A program made the position numbers and the translations under genes. 51,699 nucleotides of DNA from Romboutsia weinsteinii (GTDB taxonomy: Bacteria > Bacillota > Clostridia > Peptostreptococcales > Peptostreptococcaceae). The notes below the pieces were generated by a model. It saw only the letters and a list, made by a program, of their open reading frames with translations. It was not told where the DNA came from and did not search any database. Shown here piece after piece: positions 1 to 8,609 of this stretch (the first letter of the stretch is position 1; each line of letters starts with the position of its first letter). The stretch is taken from assembly GCF_002250835.2 (NCBI RefSeq), contig NZ_NOJY02000022.1, positions 1-51,699 of the forward strand, in the 5' to 3' direction.

Positions 1-1807
1 ATTTTCCGTCATTAATATCCATATAAGTGTAATTATCACCACATAGTATATGACCATCTCTAGACATTGATGATACGTTGGTTATTGCTTTATACTTCTG
101 AGCTTTCGTGAATTTTACGCTACATTTTTCTCCTAAACAACTACATCCCATTTTTTGCATAGATAATGTTTCCCCTGTAAAGTTAGAAACAACATCTAGT
201 ATAGCTTCATCACACATACTTCCACTACTACAAACTCTATTTTCTATAGTTATTTCAAAATCATCTTCGCCACTAGTCATGTAGTTTACCTTGTTAGCAT
301 CAATATTATGTCTTTGTAATTCATCATAAATATTTTTTTCTTTCTCTAAATCTAAAATCACACTATTTTCAAAATCCTTAGACATACCTTCTATTGACTT
401 AGATATACTTCTTATTTGATCTGCTATTAGTTTTCTACTTTCTGAGAATTTTACATTCCAATTATAGTCCAAAACAAACATCTTATAGTAATAATTCGAT
501 ATTTTAACTATCGGCTCAGCTCTTAAGCACTCCTTTTTAAAGTCTTCCGGTAAATCATTAATAGTTACTTGCCCTTTTTCCTCAAGTATTTCTAATATAT
601 TGTATATCATTGAATAAGTGTGTTGAAATCTAGACTCCCAACACATTCTCTTCATACCACAACCTTTGCATTCATCGTTATGTATCATATCTATAACACT
701 TGCAATATCTCTTTGATCTAATATTTTGTCTTTTTCTCTTATTCTATCAAAAGTATTTGCTAACTCATCATAAGTTTTGTATATACTTACTAATCTGTTA
801 TTAGTTACATTTTTAGTTCTTGTTATATAATCGTATACTACCTCATTTGAAGCTACATTGCTTTTTATTATTTTTTCAACTTTTTCAAAAAATTTATTTG
901 GTAATAGAATTACTATTAAAGATGCTAGTAATATATCTCTAAGCTCCATAATATTTGAATCAATCCCTGAAGTATATGCATAAATTATTACCCAGCTTAA
1001 TATATATCCTAATATACAAACATATTTATTTATTTTATTAAATGCTCCACCGACTAATCCGGCAAAAGCATATATCCCCATATAAATAGATGATGCTACA
1101 TTATTTATTAAAAAAGCTATCCCGACTATTACTCCACTAGTTGCCCCCATAGTTTCTCCACCAACTATTGCTGCAACTAATATTAGCATAGTAGAAAGTA
1201 CAGCTCGTACTGATATACCAAATAAAGCTATATTACCTATTCCCATTATGCTAAAAACCATCAGAAGAGATATAGATATAGTTTCTTCTGTTTTTATAGA
1301 TATTCTACTATTTGAGTTATTTATTAAGTTTACGCCAAAAGAAAATGTGTATATTGCAACAAATACAATTATACTCTCTACTCCACACATAAAGAAATCA
1401 TATACTGTTCTATTAGATAGTAAAGCTTGTCCAATAGATATAGGAAGAACTATTGCTGTACCAATAAGTGCCATCCGTGATGTGGAATTTATCTCCTTAA
1501 GTTTTTTACTTATAATCATAAATATCATTAAACATACGGCATATTTAATCATATAGACTGTGTTATTGAATGATAAAATTATTCCCATTAATGCAGACAA
1601 AAATACAGGGATTCTATATTTATCAATTTTTGCTATGCATATAAAAAACGCTACTCCTAGTGGAGCTACAGCTCCTATTAATATTGATCTACTTAATAAA
1701 AATCCCATTAGTACAAACATTATCGTATTAAAATCAATATATCTGTCTATTTTAATATTGCTGGTACTAAAATTCTTATTTTTTATTGTTGGCGCACTTC
1801 TTTGCAT
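1..1807 (-). CDS. spoIIE: Stage II sporulation protein E (SpoIIE), 3' end cut off by window edge
   Basis: SpoIIE is a membrane-bound PP2C-type serine phosphatase that dephosphorylates SpoIIAA and so frees sigma-F in the forespore; it also binds FtsZ at the polar septum. The ATG at 1807 follows an AGAGGGGG ribosome-binding site, and the frame stays open for 602 codons to the window edge. The first 300 or so residues are mostly hydrophobic membrane segments (for example MGFLLSRSILIGAVAPLG near residue 35). A soluble central region follows, then the beginning of the phosphatase domain, visible as GDNYTYMDINDGK just at the edge. Most of the PP2C domain therefore lies outside the window. It sits downstream of ppx as the last gene of the yabP-yabQ-divIC neighbourhood, as in Bacillus. 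Confidence 0.93.
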   Translation of the reverse strand, partial: MQRSAPTIKNKNFSTSNIKIDRYIDFNTIMFVLMGFLLSRSILIGAVAPLGVAFFICIAKIDKYRIPVFLSALMGIILSFNNTVYMIKYAVCLMIFMIISKKLKEINSTSRMALIGTAIVLPISIGQALLSNRTVYDFFMCGVESIIVFVAIYTFSFGVNLINNSNSRISIKTEETISISLLMVFSIMGIGNIALFGISVRAVLSTMLILVAAIVGGETMGATSGVIVGIAFLINNVASSIYMGIYAFAGLVGGAFNKINKYVCILGYILSWVIIYAYTSGIDSNIMELRDILLASLIVILLPNKFFEKVEKIIKSNVASNEVVYDYITRTKNVTNNRLVSIYKTYDELANTFDRIREKDKILDQRDIASVIDMIHNDECKGCGMKRMCWESRFQHTYSMIYNILEILEEKGQVTINDLPEDFKKECLRAEPIVKISNYYYKMFVLDYNWNVKFSESRKLIADQIRSISKSIEGMSKDFENSVILDLEKEKNIYDELQRHNIDANKVNYMTSGEDDFEITIENRVCSSGSMCDEAILDVVSNFTGETLSMQKMGCSCLGEKCSVKFTKAQKYKAITNVSSMSRDGHILCGDNYTYMDINDGK

Positions 1808-1821
1808 AAAAAATTCCCCCT

Positions 1822-1852
1822 CTTTGGTATTTATACTGAGATTGTACCAAAG
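1822..1852. repeat. Inverted repeat in spoIIE leader
   Basis: CTTTGGTA (1822-1829) and TACCAAAG (1845-1852) are perfect 8-bp inverted arms with a 15-bp centre. They flank the proposed spoIIE start-site region and overlap its -10. This could be an operator or a small leader hairpin; the function is unknown. Confidence 0.4.
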
Positions 1853-1873
1853 GGAAGAATTCTTTTTTGTCAT
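1841..1873 (-). promoter_or_regulatory. Candidate spoIIE promoter with 21-bp spacing
   Basis: On the minus strand an ATGACA hexamer (1868-1873) and a TACAAT hexamer (1841-1846) are separated by exactly 21 bases. B. subtilis spoIIE is known to use a Spo0A-activated sigma-A promoter with this abnormal spacing. TGACAAA at the -35 is one mismatch from the 0A-box core TGNCGAA. The assignment is inference from pattern and position. Confidence 0.5.
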
Positions 1874-1898
1874 ATTCGGTTTTTTAAATCATAAAATA

Positions 1899-2825
1899 TT
1901 AAGACATAGTTTTTGATTTATGACACATTAAGCCTTCCAAATTATCGTATTCACTTACATATATACTTTCTATTTCTAGCTTTTCCATTATTATGTTTAA
2001 AATTTTTACACCAGCTGTTATAATATCTGCTCTTTTTGGCTGTAGTCCTTTTAAGTTCTTTTTATCATTTAATGTCATCTTTTTTAAATTTTGTAGAATA
2101 TTTTCTATTTCTTTTTTACTCACTTGGCTATTGTGTATTTTTTCCATAGAATATTCCTCTAGCTCTTGATTTATTGCAGATAACGACGTTATAGTCCCTC
2201 CTATACCTACAAGTTTATCTATTTCTCTCTCTTTTATTATTTCCAAAGTACCTGAGATCTCATCTTCTATAAATTTAGACATGCTTTCAAATTCATATTC
2301 ATCTATAGGATCTGTCATCAAAAACTTTTCTGTCATTCTTAGCGCTCCTACATTTTCACTTTTAGAAAAATTAATACCATTAACATCTCCTATTATAAAT
2401 TCTGTAGATCCTCCACCGATATCTATAACTAATATCTCCTTACTTCCATCTATACCTTCTAAAACACCCCTAAAGCCTAAATTAGATTCTTCTTGACCAT
2501 TTATTATATCTACATCTATACCTGCCTCTTGCTTTGCTATCTTCACAAATTCTTGACCATTTTTACTATCTCTAAGTGCTGATGTTCCCATACAGTAAAT
2601 TGATCTACATCCCTCTTCTCTACACATATCTGAAAAATCTTTTAGTGCATCTATATTTCTTTTTATAGCCTCATCACTAATATATCCATTTTCATCTACG
2701 CCTTGACCTATCCTAGTGGTGTTTACATACTTTTTCCTATTTTCTATTTTGCTATCTATATAATCAGCTATTAATAGCCTCATAGAGTTCGTTCCTATGT
2801 CTATAGTGCCTATTTTCATATTCAT
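1899..2825 (-). CDS. ppx: Exopolyphosphatase / guanosine pentaphosphatase family (Ppx/GppA)
   Basis: This 308-residue protein belongs to the ASKHA (actin-like ATPase) fold. The phosphate-1 loop is seen in IGTIDIGTNSMRLLIAD at the N-terminus, and the phosphate-2 motif in VIDIGGGSTEFI near residue 135; VGIGGTITSLSAI matches the third conserved glycine motif. The family splits terminal phosphate from polyphosphate or pppGpp. The length matches the short, two-domain form without the C-terminal HD domain of E. coli Ppx. A GGAGG site lies 7 bases before the ATG. It is cut off from divIC by a terminator, so it probably has its own promoter in the 2826-2875 gap. Which substrate it prefers cannot be told from sequence. 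Confidence 0.88.
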   Translation of the reverse strand: MNMKIGTIDIGTNSMRLLIADYIDSKIENRKKYVNTTRIGQGVDENGYISDEAIKRNIDALKDFSDMCREEGCRSIYCMGTSALRDSKNGQEFVKIAKQEAGIDVDIINGQEESNLGFRGVLEGIDGSKEILVIDIGGGSTEFIIGDVNGINFSKSENVGALRMTEKFLMTDPIDEYEFESMSKFIEDEISGTLEIIKEREIDKLVGIGGTITSLSAINQELEEYSMEKIHNSQVSKKEIENILQNLKKMTLNDKKNLKGLQPKRADIITAGVKILNIIMEKLEIESIYVSEYDNLEGLMCHKSKTMS

Positions 2826-2875
2826 CCTCCAGTTTATAATCTTTTGTCCTATTCATACGTTTAAATTATATGCTT

Positions 2876-2903
2876 AAAAAGAGAGTAACTTAGTTACCCT
2901 CTT
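2876..2903 (-). terminator. Intrinsic terminator overlapping divIC stop codon
   Basis: On the minus strand GAGGGTAAC, a short loop and GTTACTCTC are followed by TTTTT. The TAA stop of divIC lies at the stem-loop junction, so the last codons of divIC form the upstream arm. Confidence 0.85.
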
Positions 2904-3177
2904 TTCCCATATCTATGTATACAATTTCATTAGGCTTTACCATGTTAAGTCGCTCTCTAGCAATCTTTTCTAGATCTTTATTTCCATCTGTGTTTTTTAA
3001 TAGCTTAATTTCTTCTTCAGTCTTTTTAATCTGATTATTAATACTCGATATTTCATTTTTGTACTCTCTTAATTTTACATATTGAAAGATAAACCCAGAT
3101 GCCATGCTTAATATTAAAAACATTAAAAACATAGAGATAACTACAGCCTGACCAGAAAATTTTTTCATAAGATTCAT
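2890..3177 (-). CDS. divIC: Septum formation initiator DivIC (FtsB family)
   Basis: This 95-residue bitopic membrane protein has one N-terminal transmembrane helix (about residues 12-33), a coiled coil with heptads (about 35-65) and a short conserved tail with ERLNMVKPNEIVY. DivIC/FtsB proteins join FtsL and DivIB in the divisome and act in septal cell-wall synthesis. The length and layout fit the family. The ATG at 3177 follows AAGGGTG that overlaps the yabQ stop, so it is probably translated with yabQ. The order yabP, yabQ, divIC is the conserved sporulation/division arrangement of spore formers. Confidence 0.88.
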   Translation of the reverse strand: MNLMKKFSGQAVVISMFLMFLILSMASGFIFQYVKLREYKNEISSINNQIKKTEEEIKLLKNTDGNKDLEKIARERLNMVKPNEIVYIDMGKEGN

Positions 3178-3181
3178 TTAA

Positions 3182-3676
3182 CTACACCCTTTTCTTAATT
3201 TTTAATCCTTTTCTATATTTCCTTCTTATAAATCTCGTAGTTGCTGTTAACATATTAGGTATATAGAATATGATATCAAAAATAAAGTGCAGTGAGTAGA
3301 TAATAACGTAATACAAATTATTCAAAATACTGAGCATGCAGTATAGTGTTTTTTTCAATAAATTTGTCACTAAACTAATTACTTTATTAATTGCTGCCAA
3401 AATAAACTTACTTATGGTGTTATAATATAAGATAAAACCTATAAATAAAGCCACAAAATGGTAATATCTTAAATCAAAGTTTTCGATAGCATTTACGGTT
3501 ATAAAGGTTATAAATGTAACCAAGGTCCAAAACATCATATCAAATACTATAGATAGATGTTTCACGAGCTTAAAGTTTAACTTTAAGGCTCTATGAACAT
3601 CAAACAGCAAACCTATAATAATCCCACCATAAATAGTCCCTATAAACACACTTAGATCTCTAGTAAGTATAGGCAT
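3182..3676 (-). CDS. yabQ: Spore cortex biosynthesis protein YabQ
   Basis: This is a 164-residue integral membrane protein with about four hydrophobic segments (roughly residues 7-25, 40-62, 72-92 and 110-138) and a lysine/arginine-rich tail. YabQ of B. subtilis sits in the outer forespore membrane and is needed for cortex formation. The start ATG immediately follows the yabP stop codon (TAGATG), with AGAAGG about 11 bases upstream inside yabP, which points to translational coupling. It was identified by membrane topology, length, the IYGGIIIGLLFDVHRAL start region and its position between yabP and divIC. Confidence 0.85.
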   Translation of the reverse strand: MPILTRDLSVFIGTIYGGIIIGLLFDVHRALKLNFKLVKHLSIVFDMMFWTLVTFITFITVNAIENFDLRYYHFVALFIGFILYYNTISKFILAAINKVISLVTNLLKKTLYCMLSILNNLYYVIIYSLHFIFDIIFYIPNMLTATTRFIRRKYRKGLKIKKRV

Positions 3677-3931
3677 CTATTTAAATACCTTCTTAAAGAA
3701 ATTTTCTTGTGGCTTTTTAGCTTTTGCATATACTATTGAATTTATAGTACCATCTACACTAATTACATTTTCATCTAAGCTTAGTTTACTCATGTCTAAA
3801 TTTTCGCCTTCTATTATCATCTCGCCAGCAGATGTTCTAACTTCAACCTTTGTATCGTTGAAAGAATATATATGTTCTACCCCCGAAATAACTAGATTCG
3901 ATCTTTCCTTTAAGCTTATACTATGTTCCAT
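3677..3931 (-). CDS. yabP: Sporulation protein YabP
   Basis: This 84-residue soluble protein of the YabP/YqfC family is made of predicted beta strands; the family pattern is visible in ISGVEHIYSFNDTKVEV and in GEMIIEGENLDMSKLSLD. Family members are sigma-E-dependent mother-cell proteins that act in cortex or coat assembly. The GGGGGG ribosome-binding site lies 7 bases before the ATG. It is directly joined to yabQ. The 60-base gap to rqcP upstream could hold a sporulation promoter, but I could not find a convincing sigma-E match. Confidence 0.88.
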   Translation of the reverse strand: MEHSISLKERSNLVISGVEHIYSFNDTKVEVRTSAGEMIIEGENLDMSKLSLDENVISVDGTINSIVYAKAKKPQENFFKKVFK

Positions 3932-3992
3932 ATTATCCCCCCAGTAATATTTCTATTTATACTACTATAAATATACTGAGGTTGTGACTATT

Positions 3993-4235
3993 TTATTCTA
4001 CTATCTCGTACATTTCTTTAGCATCATTTTTTAATACGTGTTCTCTTATATCACTTATCTTAAATTTCATCTTCTTCTCACCAAATTGAATCTCTAATAA
4101 ATCGCCTGCTATTACTTCTGAAGAAGATTTTGCTACTTTCCCATTTATTGTAACTATACCTTTATCACAAGCATCTTTAGCCACTGTTCTTCTTTTTATA
4201 ATTCTAGATACTTTTAAAAATTTATCTAATCTCAT
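3993..4235 (-). CDS. rqcP: S4-domain RNA-binding protein RqcP (YabO/Hsp15-like)
   Basis: The 80-residue protein is almost entirely an S4 RNA-binding domain (MRLDKFLKVSRIIKRRTVAK at the start, then DKGIVTINGKVAKSSSEV). RqcP binds the obstructed 50S subunit together with RqcH and helps add alanine tails to stalled nascent chains. Two in-frame ATG codons are possible. I chose 4235 because it lies 8 bases after GGAGG; the one at 4241 is only 2 bases after it and adds a non-conserved Met-Ser. It is followed by yabP as in Bacillus (yabO-yabP). Confidence 0.88.
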   Translation of the reverse strand: MRLDKFLKVSRIIKRRTVAKDACDKGIVTINGKVAKSSSEVIAGDLLEIQFGEKKMKFKISDIREHVLKNDAKEMYEIVE

Positions 4236-4278
4236 ACTCATTACCTCCTAGCTAATTACTTTATATATATTATTATAT

Positions 4279-4311
4279 AGAAAAAGTGTGGCAATTATAT
4301 CCCACACTTTT
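4279..4311 (-). terminator. Intrinsic terminator after hup
   Basis: Minus-strand arms AAAGTGTGG and CCACACTTT are followed by TTTTTC, nine bases after the hup stop codon. The hairpin separates hup from rqcP. Confidence 0.88.
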
Positions 4312-4320
4312 ATCTATGTA

Positions 4321-4599
4321 TTATCCGTTTATTATATCTTTTAACCCTTTTCCAGCTTTGAATACTGGAGCTTTAGAAGCTGGTATATCTATAACTTCTT
4401 CTGGGTTTCTTGGGTTTCTTCCTTGTCTAGCAGCTCTTTCTCTTGTTTCGAATGTTCCAAATCCAACTAATTGAACTTTATCTCCTTCAACTAATGCTTC
4501 TTGAACAGATTGCATAAATGCGTTTAATGCAGCTTCTGCTTCTTTCTTTGTTAATTCACTCTTTTCTGCCATTTTTGATACTAATTCAGCTTTGTTCAC
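4321..4599 (-). CDS. hup: DNA-binding protein HU
   Basis: This 92-residue histone-like protein binds and bends DNA as a dimer. It begins MNKAELVSKMAEKSELTKK and has the beta-arm region GRNPRNPEEVIDIPAS with the DNA-intercalating proline and a C-terminal helix after KAPVFKAGKGLK. The length is typical for HU. The start is GTG, 8 bases after AGGAGG. It stands as its own unit between mazG and rqcP, with a terminator behind it. HU in this position, beside yabN/yabO homologues, is common in Clostridia. Confidence 0.95.
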   Translation of the reverse strand: MNKAELVSKMAEKSELTKKEAEAALNAFMQSVQEALVEGDKVQLVGFGTFETRERAARQGRNPRNPEEVIDIPASKAPVFKAGKGLKDIING

Positions 4600-4688
4600 G
4601 GTACTTACCTCCTAAAAATGTTTATATACTAATTAATTCTACCTTGTGGTAAAAATTCTAGATTTTTGACAATATCCCTTCTAGAAAC

Positions 4689-6137
4689 TTATATTTTTTT
4701 GGCTTTATTCCAAAGTTCATCCATTTCCTCAAGCGTCATATCTTCTAAATCTTTATTTAGATTTAAAGCACTTTGCTCTATAAATTCAAATCTTTTAATA
4801 AATTTATTAGTAGTGCCGTTTAACGCTTCTGTTGGGTCTATCTTTAAAAATCTAGATAAATTTACTATAGAAAATAATAAATCTCCTAGTTCTTCCTTTA
4901 TGTATTTTATATTTCCAACTTCACATTCGTCAAGTAATTCTTGATATTCTTCATCAATTTTTTTAAATACATCCTTTATATCATCCCAATCAAAACCAAC
5001 AAGAGCGGCTTTATGCTGTACTTTTTCAGCTTTTATTAAAGCTGGTAGAGCTTTTGGAATCCTCTTTAAGCCTTCAGTTGTAGTACTTTCACCTTTCTCT
5101 TCCTTTTTTAACTCTTCCCAAGTTCGTCCAAATTCATTCATATCTAGCTCTACATTATTAAAAACATGTGGGTGTCTATGAATAAGTTTCTTACAAATAG
5201 TGTTTATTACTTCCTTCATATCAAAGAAACCTTCACTATTTCCTACTTGGGCATGGAAAACTACTTGTAAAAGCACATCTCCTAGTTCTTCTATCATTTC
5301 ATCAATATCTTCATTATCTATAGCATCATAAAGCTCGTAAGCCTCTTCTATTACGTATTTTTTCAAAGATTGATGAGTTTGTTTTTTATCCCAGTCACAT
5401 CCATCTGGACCTCTTAAAGTATCCATTATTTTTTCTAGGTCATGTAATGTATTATACATCTTTTTGTAACTTTTTGGTATATATAAACTGGTTAAATAGT
5501 TAAATTCATTTTCTATTCTGTCTAACTCAAATAATTTAACATAGGTCTTACTTTCTAGATTCTTTACACCTGCGCCATTTACTATACATACTTCTTGATC
5601 AAAATCATAATATTCCATAAGTTGTAACTTTATATTAGATGCTATAAAGTGATCATAAATTTGTGTAATTATCATACTTGTATTTGTATCTATGTATGCA
5701 TTTTCTATCTCAAATGCATCTACCAGCTTAAATCCATTAGCCGGGTCTATAGCTAAATAGTTAAACATAGCGTCTACAAAGCTCATAGAAGCTATTGTTT
5801 CTACTTCTATTCCCTTTTCATTGGCCATTGCCTCAATTATGCTTACACTCTTTTCTGCAACTCTAGGATGTCCAGGAACTGCATATACCAAATCTCCATC
5901 CTTAGATGTCTCTATTATGAACTTAGATATTTCATTATATACATTTTCAAAATTATCTTCTTTTTCATAAAAATAATCAAAAGAAGTGTATTCTATAATT
6001 TCTTTAAGCTTGTCCACTGTAGGATGCTTTTCTGTTCTTAAATAAATTCTAGAACTTGATTTCAAGGCTTCTAATGCACCTTGACTTATAAGAGAGTAAT
6101 CTCCTGGGCCAAGTCCTATTATACTTATTTTACCCAT
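4689..6137 (-). CDS. mazG: MazG/YabN: tetrapyrrole methylase-like domain fused to nucleoside triphosphate pyrophosphohydrolase
   Basis: The 482-residue protein has two parts. Residues 1 to about 225 resemble a SAM-dependent tetrapyrrole (corrin/porphyrin) methylase (ISIIGLGPGDYSLISQGAL, AVPGHPRVAEKSV). Residues from about 240 are a MazG pyrophosphohydrolase with two EExxE/EExxD metal-binding repeats (EEAYELYDAI with EELGDVLLQVVFHA, then KEELGDLLFSIVNL). MazG hydrolyses non-canonical or excess NTPs to NMP and PPi. I chose the ATG at 6137, which is preceded by GAGGAG at good spacing and starts at the conserved methylase strand; an upstream ATG at 6164 lacks such a site. The YabN layout and the place between spoVB and hup/rqcP match B. 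subtilis. Confidence 0.9.
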   Translation of the reverse strand: MGKISIIGLGPGDYSLISQGALEALKSSSRIYLRTEKHPTVDKLKEIIEYTSFDYFYEKEDNFENVYNEISKFIIETSKDGDLVYAVPGHPRVAEKSVSIIEAMANEKGIEVETIASMSFVDAMFNYLAIDPANGFKLVDAFEIENAYIDTNTSMIITQIYDHFIASNIKLQLMEYYDFDQEVCIVNGAGVKNLESKTYVKLFELDRIENEFNYLTSLYIPKSYKKMYNTLHDLEKIMDTLRGPDGCDWDKKQTHQSLKKYVIEEAYELYDAIDNEDIDEMIEELGDVLLQVVFHAQVGNSEGFFDMKEVINTICKKLIHRHPHVFNNVELDMNEFGRTWEELKKEEKGESTTTEGLKRIPKALPALIKAEKVQHKAALVGFDWDDIKDVFKKIDEEYQELLDECEVGNIKYIKEELGDLLFSIVNLSRFLKIDPTEALNGTTNKFIKRFEFIEQSALNLNKDLEDMTLEEMDELWNKAKKI

Positions 6138-6176
6138 ATCGTCACTCCTCGTAGTATAATTCATTTTTTATTTTTC

Positions 6177-6226
6177 ATACAAATAAAGGAAATTTGCTAC
6201 AAGATAATTATTTCCTTTATTTGTAT
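6177..6226. terminator. Long AT-rich hairpin between spoVB and mazG
   Basis: A 17-bp perfect inverted repeat (6177-6193 and 6210-6226) with a 16-base loop sits 13 bases after the spoVB stop. It lacks a clean run of T on the minus strand, so it may be a weak terminator or an RNA processing hairpin rather than a strong terminator. Confidence 0.5.
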
Positions 6227-6238
6227 AAATATTCTATT

Positions 6239-7849
6239 CTATCTCATAAGTTTTAATTTTCTTAGGATATTGTATATCTTATTTCCTTTTGGCATAGTTA
6301 AAAGTTCTTCTTTTCTTATTCCACCTATTCCCAAAAGTACTAATCCATAAACAATTCCACCAATACCTATAGATACTATTGTAGCTAAACTGTTGCCTAA
6401 CATACCATTAAATAATCCATAGCTTAGTTTAACAATTACAAACATTGTTAATACTGTTATTAAAGGTTTTATAACAAATTCTTTTTTTCCAAACTTCATG
6501 TTCATATATTTTTTTATGTATGTAAACTCTATTAATGCAGCTAAGAAGTACGCAGATACCGTACCTATTGCTGAACCTATTACGTTTATATCCGGATTTA
6601 CAGTCAATGTAAAACTTATTACTATCTTTGATAGCATCCCAATTATCAAGGCTACTACAGGAACCATTGGTTTACCCATACCTTGAAGTATACCGTTCAT
6701 AGTTTGCATTAATCCTAAAAATACTACACAAGGCGTAAGTACTAATAATATAGTCCCTAAACCAGATTCATTTGGATATAAAAGTTTCATTATAGGAGAT
6801 GCTAGCGATGCTAAACCAAATGCACATGGTAATACTAATAATAATGTTACCTTTATAGCGCTTCTAGTATCTTTTCTTGCTCTACCCTTATTTCCAAGTG
6901 CATAAGCTTCTGATATCGATGGAACTAAACTCATACCCATTGCAGCAGTTACTACTGACGGTAAATTGATTATTGCCATAGCCATACCTGTTAGCTGTCC
7001 AAATAGCGCTACAGCCTCCACATTGGAATATCCACCTGCTTCAAGCCTGCTTATAACTATTACGTTATCTATCATATTTACTAGTGGCATTACTGATGCA
7101 CCTATTGTTATAGGAATTGCAACTACTAGTATTTTTTTCAATATTCTAGAGGTACTTTCTTCTCTAAATCTTTTACTTGCTTTAATTTGTGCTTTACGTG
7201 ATTTTCCATCTCTCAAATATGCAAATATTAAATATAATATAGATGCTATGGCTCCTACAGTAGCTCCTGCTATAGCTCCTGCTGCTCCCATTTCTTCTCC
7301 ATATAAATTCATTAATACATAAGCAAGACCTATACCTAATATAACTCTAAAGAATTGCTCACCTATTTGAGATATAGCTATCTTACTCATATCTCTTTTA
7401 CCTTGGAAATATCCTCTATAAGAAGACATTACCGGTACAAATATAAGTGCTGGAGCTATAGCTAACATTGAATAGTAAGCACCAGGATTTTTCATTATAT
7501 TTTTTACTATGTATTCTGCTCCAAAGAAGAATATTGCAAAGGATACGATCCCTGTCATAAATAAGACAGTATAGGCTACCTTAAATATTTTATGCGCTCC
7601 TCTATGGTCTCCAATCGCGGTTTTTTCAGACACTAATTTTGCAAGAGCAGTTGGAAATCCAGCTGTTGCCAGTGTTAAAAATAAAGTGTACACAGGATAT
7701 GCAGCTTGATAATATCCCATACCAGTTGATCCTATTAAATTACCTAGAGGTATTCTAAAGAATGCACCCATTATTTTAACTATTATACCTGCTGATCCAA
7801 GTATAATGGCCCCCTTTAAAAACGAGTCTTTGTTTCTGTTATTATCCAT
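6239..7849 (-). CDS. spoVB: Stage V sporulation protein B (SpoVB), polysaccharide/lipid flippase
   Basis: This 536-residue polytopic membrane protein of the MOP superfamily (MurJ/Wzx-like) has about 14 predicted helices. The start FLKGAIILGSAGIIVKIMGA and FRIPLGNLIGSTGMGYYQAA match the SpoVB branch, and an arginine-rich loop (KSRKAQIKASKRFREES) lies between two membrane halves. SpoVB is needed for spore cortex synthesis and probably moves lipid-linked peptidoglycan precursors in the mother cell. GGAGG lies 7 bases before the ATG. It lies between spoVT and mazG as yabM does in B. subtilis. A general MurJ-like role in vegetative cells cannot be excluded. Confidence 0.88.
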   Translation of the reverse strand: MDNNRNKDSFLKGAIILGSAGIIVKIMGAFFRIPLGNLIGSTGMGYYQAAYPVYTLFLTLATAGFPTALAKLVSEKTAIGDHRGAHKIFKVAYTVLFMTGIVSFAIFFFGAEYIVKNIMKNPGAYYSMLAIAPALIFVPVMSSYRGYFQGKRDMSKIAISQIGEQFFRVILGIGLAYVLMNLYGEEMGAAGAIAGATVGAIASILYLIFAYLRDGKSRKAQIKASKRFREESTSRILKKILVVAIPITIGASVMPLVNMIDNVIVISRLEAGGYSNVEAVALFGQLTGMAMAIINLPSVVTAAMGMSLVPSISEAYALGNKGRARKDTRSAIKVTLLLVLPCAFGLASLASPIMKLLYPNESGLGTILLVLTPCVVFLGLMQTMNGILQGMGKPMVPVVALIIGMLSKIVISFTLTVNPDINVIGSAIGTVSAYFLAALIEFTYIKKYMNMKFGKKEFVIKPLITVLTMFVIVKLSYGLFNGMLGNSLATIVSIGIGGIVYGLVLLGIGGIRKEELLTMPKGNKIYNILRKLKLMR

Positions 7850-7925
7850 AACACAACCTCCAAACTATTTGTGTAACAAATTTTAATATATCATATATTT
7901 AATAGTATATTCAATATATTAGTAG

Positions 7926-7963
7926 AAAACTTAAAAAGACCCTAAATTTAGGGTCTTTTTTTT
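7926..7963 (-). terminator. Intrinsic terminator after spoVT
   Basis: A 14-bp perfect palindrome (7933-7960, core AGACCCTAAATTTAGGGTCT) has A-runs and T-runs on both sides, so it could work in both directions. It lies just after the spoVT stop. Confidence 0.9.
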
Positions 7964-7969
7964 AAAAAA

Positions 7970-8509
7970 CTATTGAACTTGTTTTCCTAGGAAGTTAGCC
8001 GCTATTTTTAATATTCGTTCATCATTCTCTGAAAGTGTCTCACTTTCTTTAGTAACTAGCGAAATAGAACCTATACAGTCTCCTGATGTACTAACTATTG
8101 GCATTATGATTTGAGAACTATATTCCATAGAGTCATCTTTATGGAAAGGTAATATTTTATTATCCTTAGCATATTTAACTTCTCTATTTTCTATTAAATG
8201 CTCTAACTCATCACTAATACTTTTTTCTTTGTATTCTTTCTTTGGTAACTTTGAAACAGATATTACAGAGTCTAAATCCGTTACTACTACGCCGTATCCA
8301 GTAGTTTCTCCCAATGTTTCTGCGTACTCTTGAGAGAATTCAGTTAATTCACCTATAGGAGAGTATTTCTTTAAAATTACTTCTCCATCTTTTGCTGTGA
8401 ATATTTCTAAAGGGTCACCTTCTCTGATTCTTAGTGTTTTTCTTATTTCTTTTGGAACAACCACTCTTCCAAGGTCATCTATTCTTCTAACTATTCCTGT
8501 AGCTCTCAT
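7970..8509 (-). CDS. spoVT: Stage V sporulation protein T (SpoVT), AbrB-family transcription regulator
   Basis: The 179-residue protein has an N-terminal AbrB swapped-hairpin DNA-binding domain (GIVRRIDDLGRVVVPKEIRK, then REGDPLEIFTAKDGEVILKK) and a C-terminal GAF-like domain from about residue 56. SpoVT is made in the forespore under sigma-G and adjusts late forespore genes; the GAF domain probably senses a small ligand. A GGAGGG site lies 12 bases before the ATG. GCATA (-35-like) occurs upstream but the matching -10 is poor, so I do not call the sigma-G promoter. It is monocistronic, with terminators on both sides. Confidence 0.95.
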   Translation of the reverse strand: MRATGIVRRIDDLGRVVVPKEIRKTLRIREGDPLEIFTAKDGEVILKKYSPIGELTEFSQEYAETLGETTGYGVVVTDLDSVISVSKLPKKEYKEKSISDELEHLIENREVKYAKDNKILPFHKDDSMEYSSQIIMPIVSTSGDCIGSISLVTKESETLSENDERILKIAANFLGKQVQ

Positions 8510-8572
8510 ACGTAATTTATCCCTCCATTGCTAACTTTAAGTTTATTTTTACCATTGCTAAGAAAAATATGC

Positions 8573-8609
8573 AAAAAAAGCTATATCCAATTAGGATATA
8601 GCTTTTTTT
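8573..8609 (-). terminator. Intrinsic terminator after prsA
   Basis: A 16-bp inverted repeat (arms 8573-8588 and 8594-8609) with AGCTATATCC/GGATATAGCT core ends in seven T on the minus strand directly behind the prsA stop. Confidence 0.92.

Noticed and set aside
1248..1916. Plus-strand ORFs opposite spoIIE
   Set aside because: They lie antisense to the clear SpoIIE membrane domain and show no family features or ribosome-binding sites.
3932..3992. Sigma-E promoter for yabP
   Set aside because: TATATT and TATAAAT occur but not at sigma-E spacing; only a TATTTATA/TATAAATA palindrome is clear.
8510..8572. Sigma-G promoter for spoVT
   Set aside because: GCATA is present as a -35, but the matching -10 at 17-18 bases (AAAATAA) agrees at too few positions to call.
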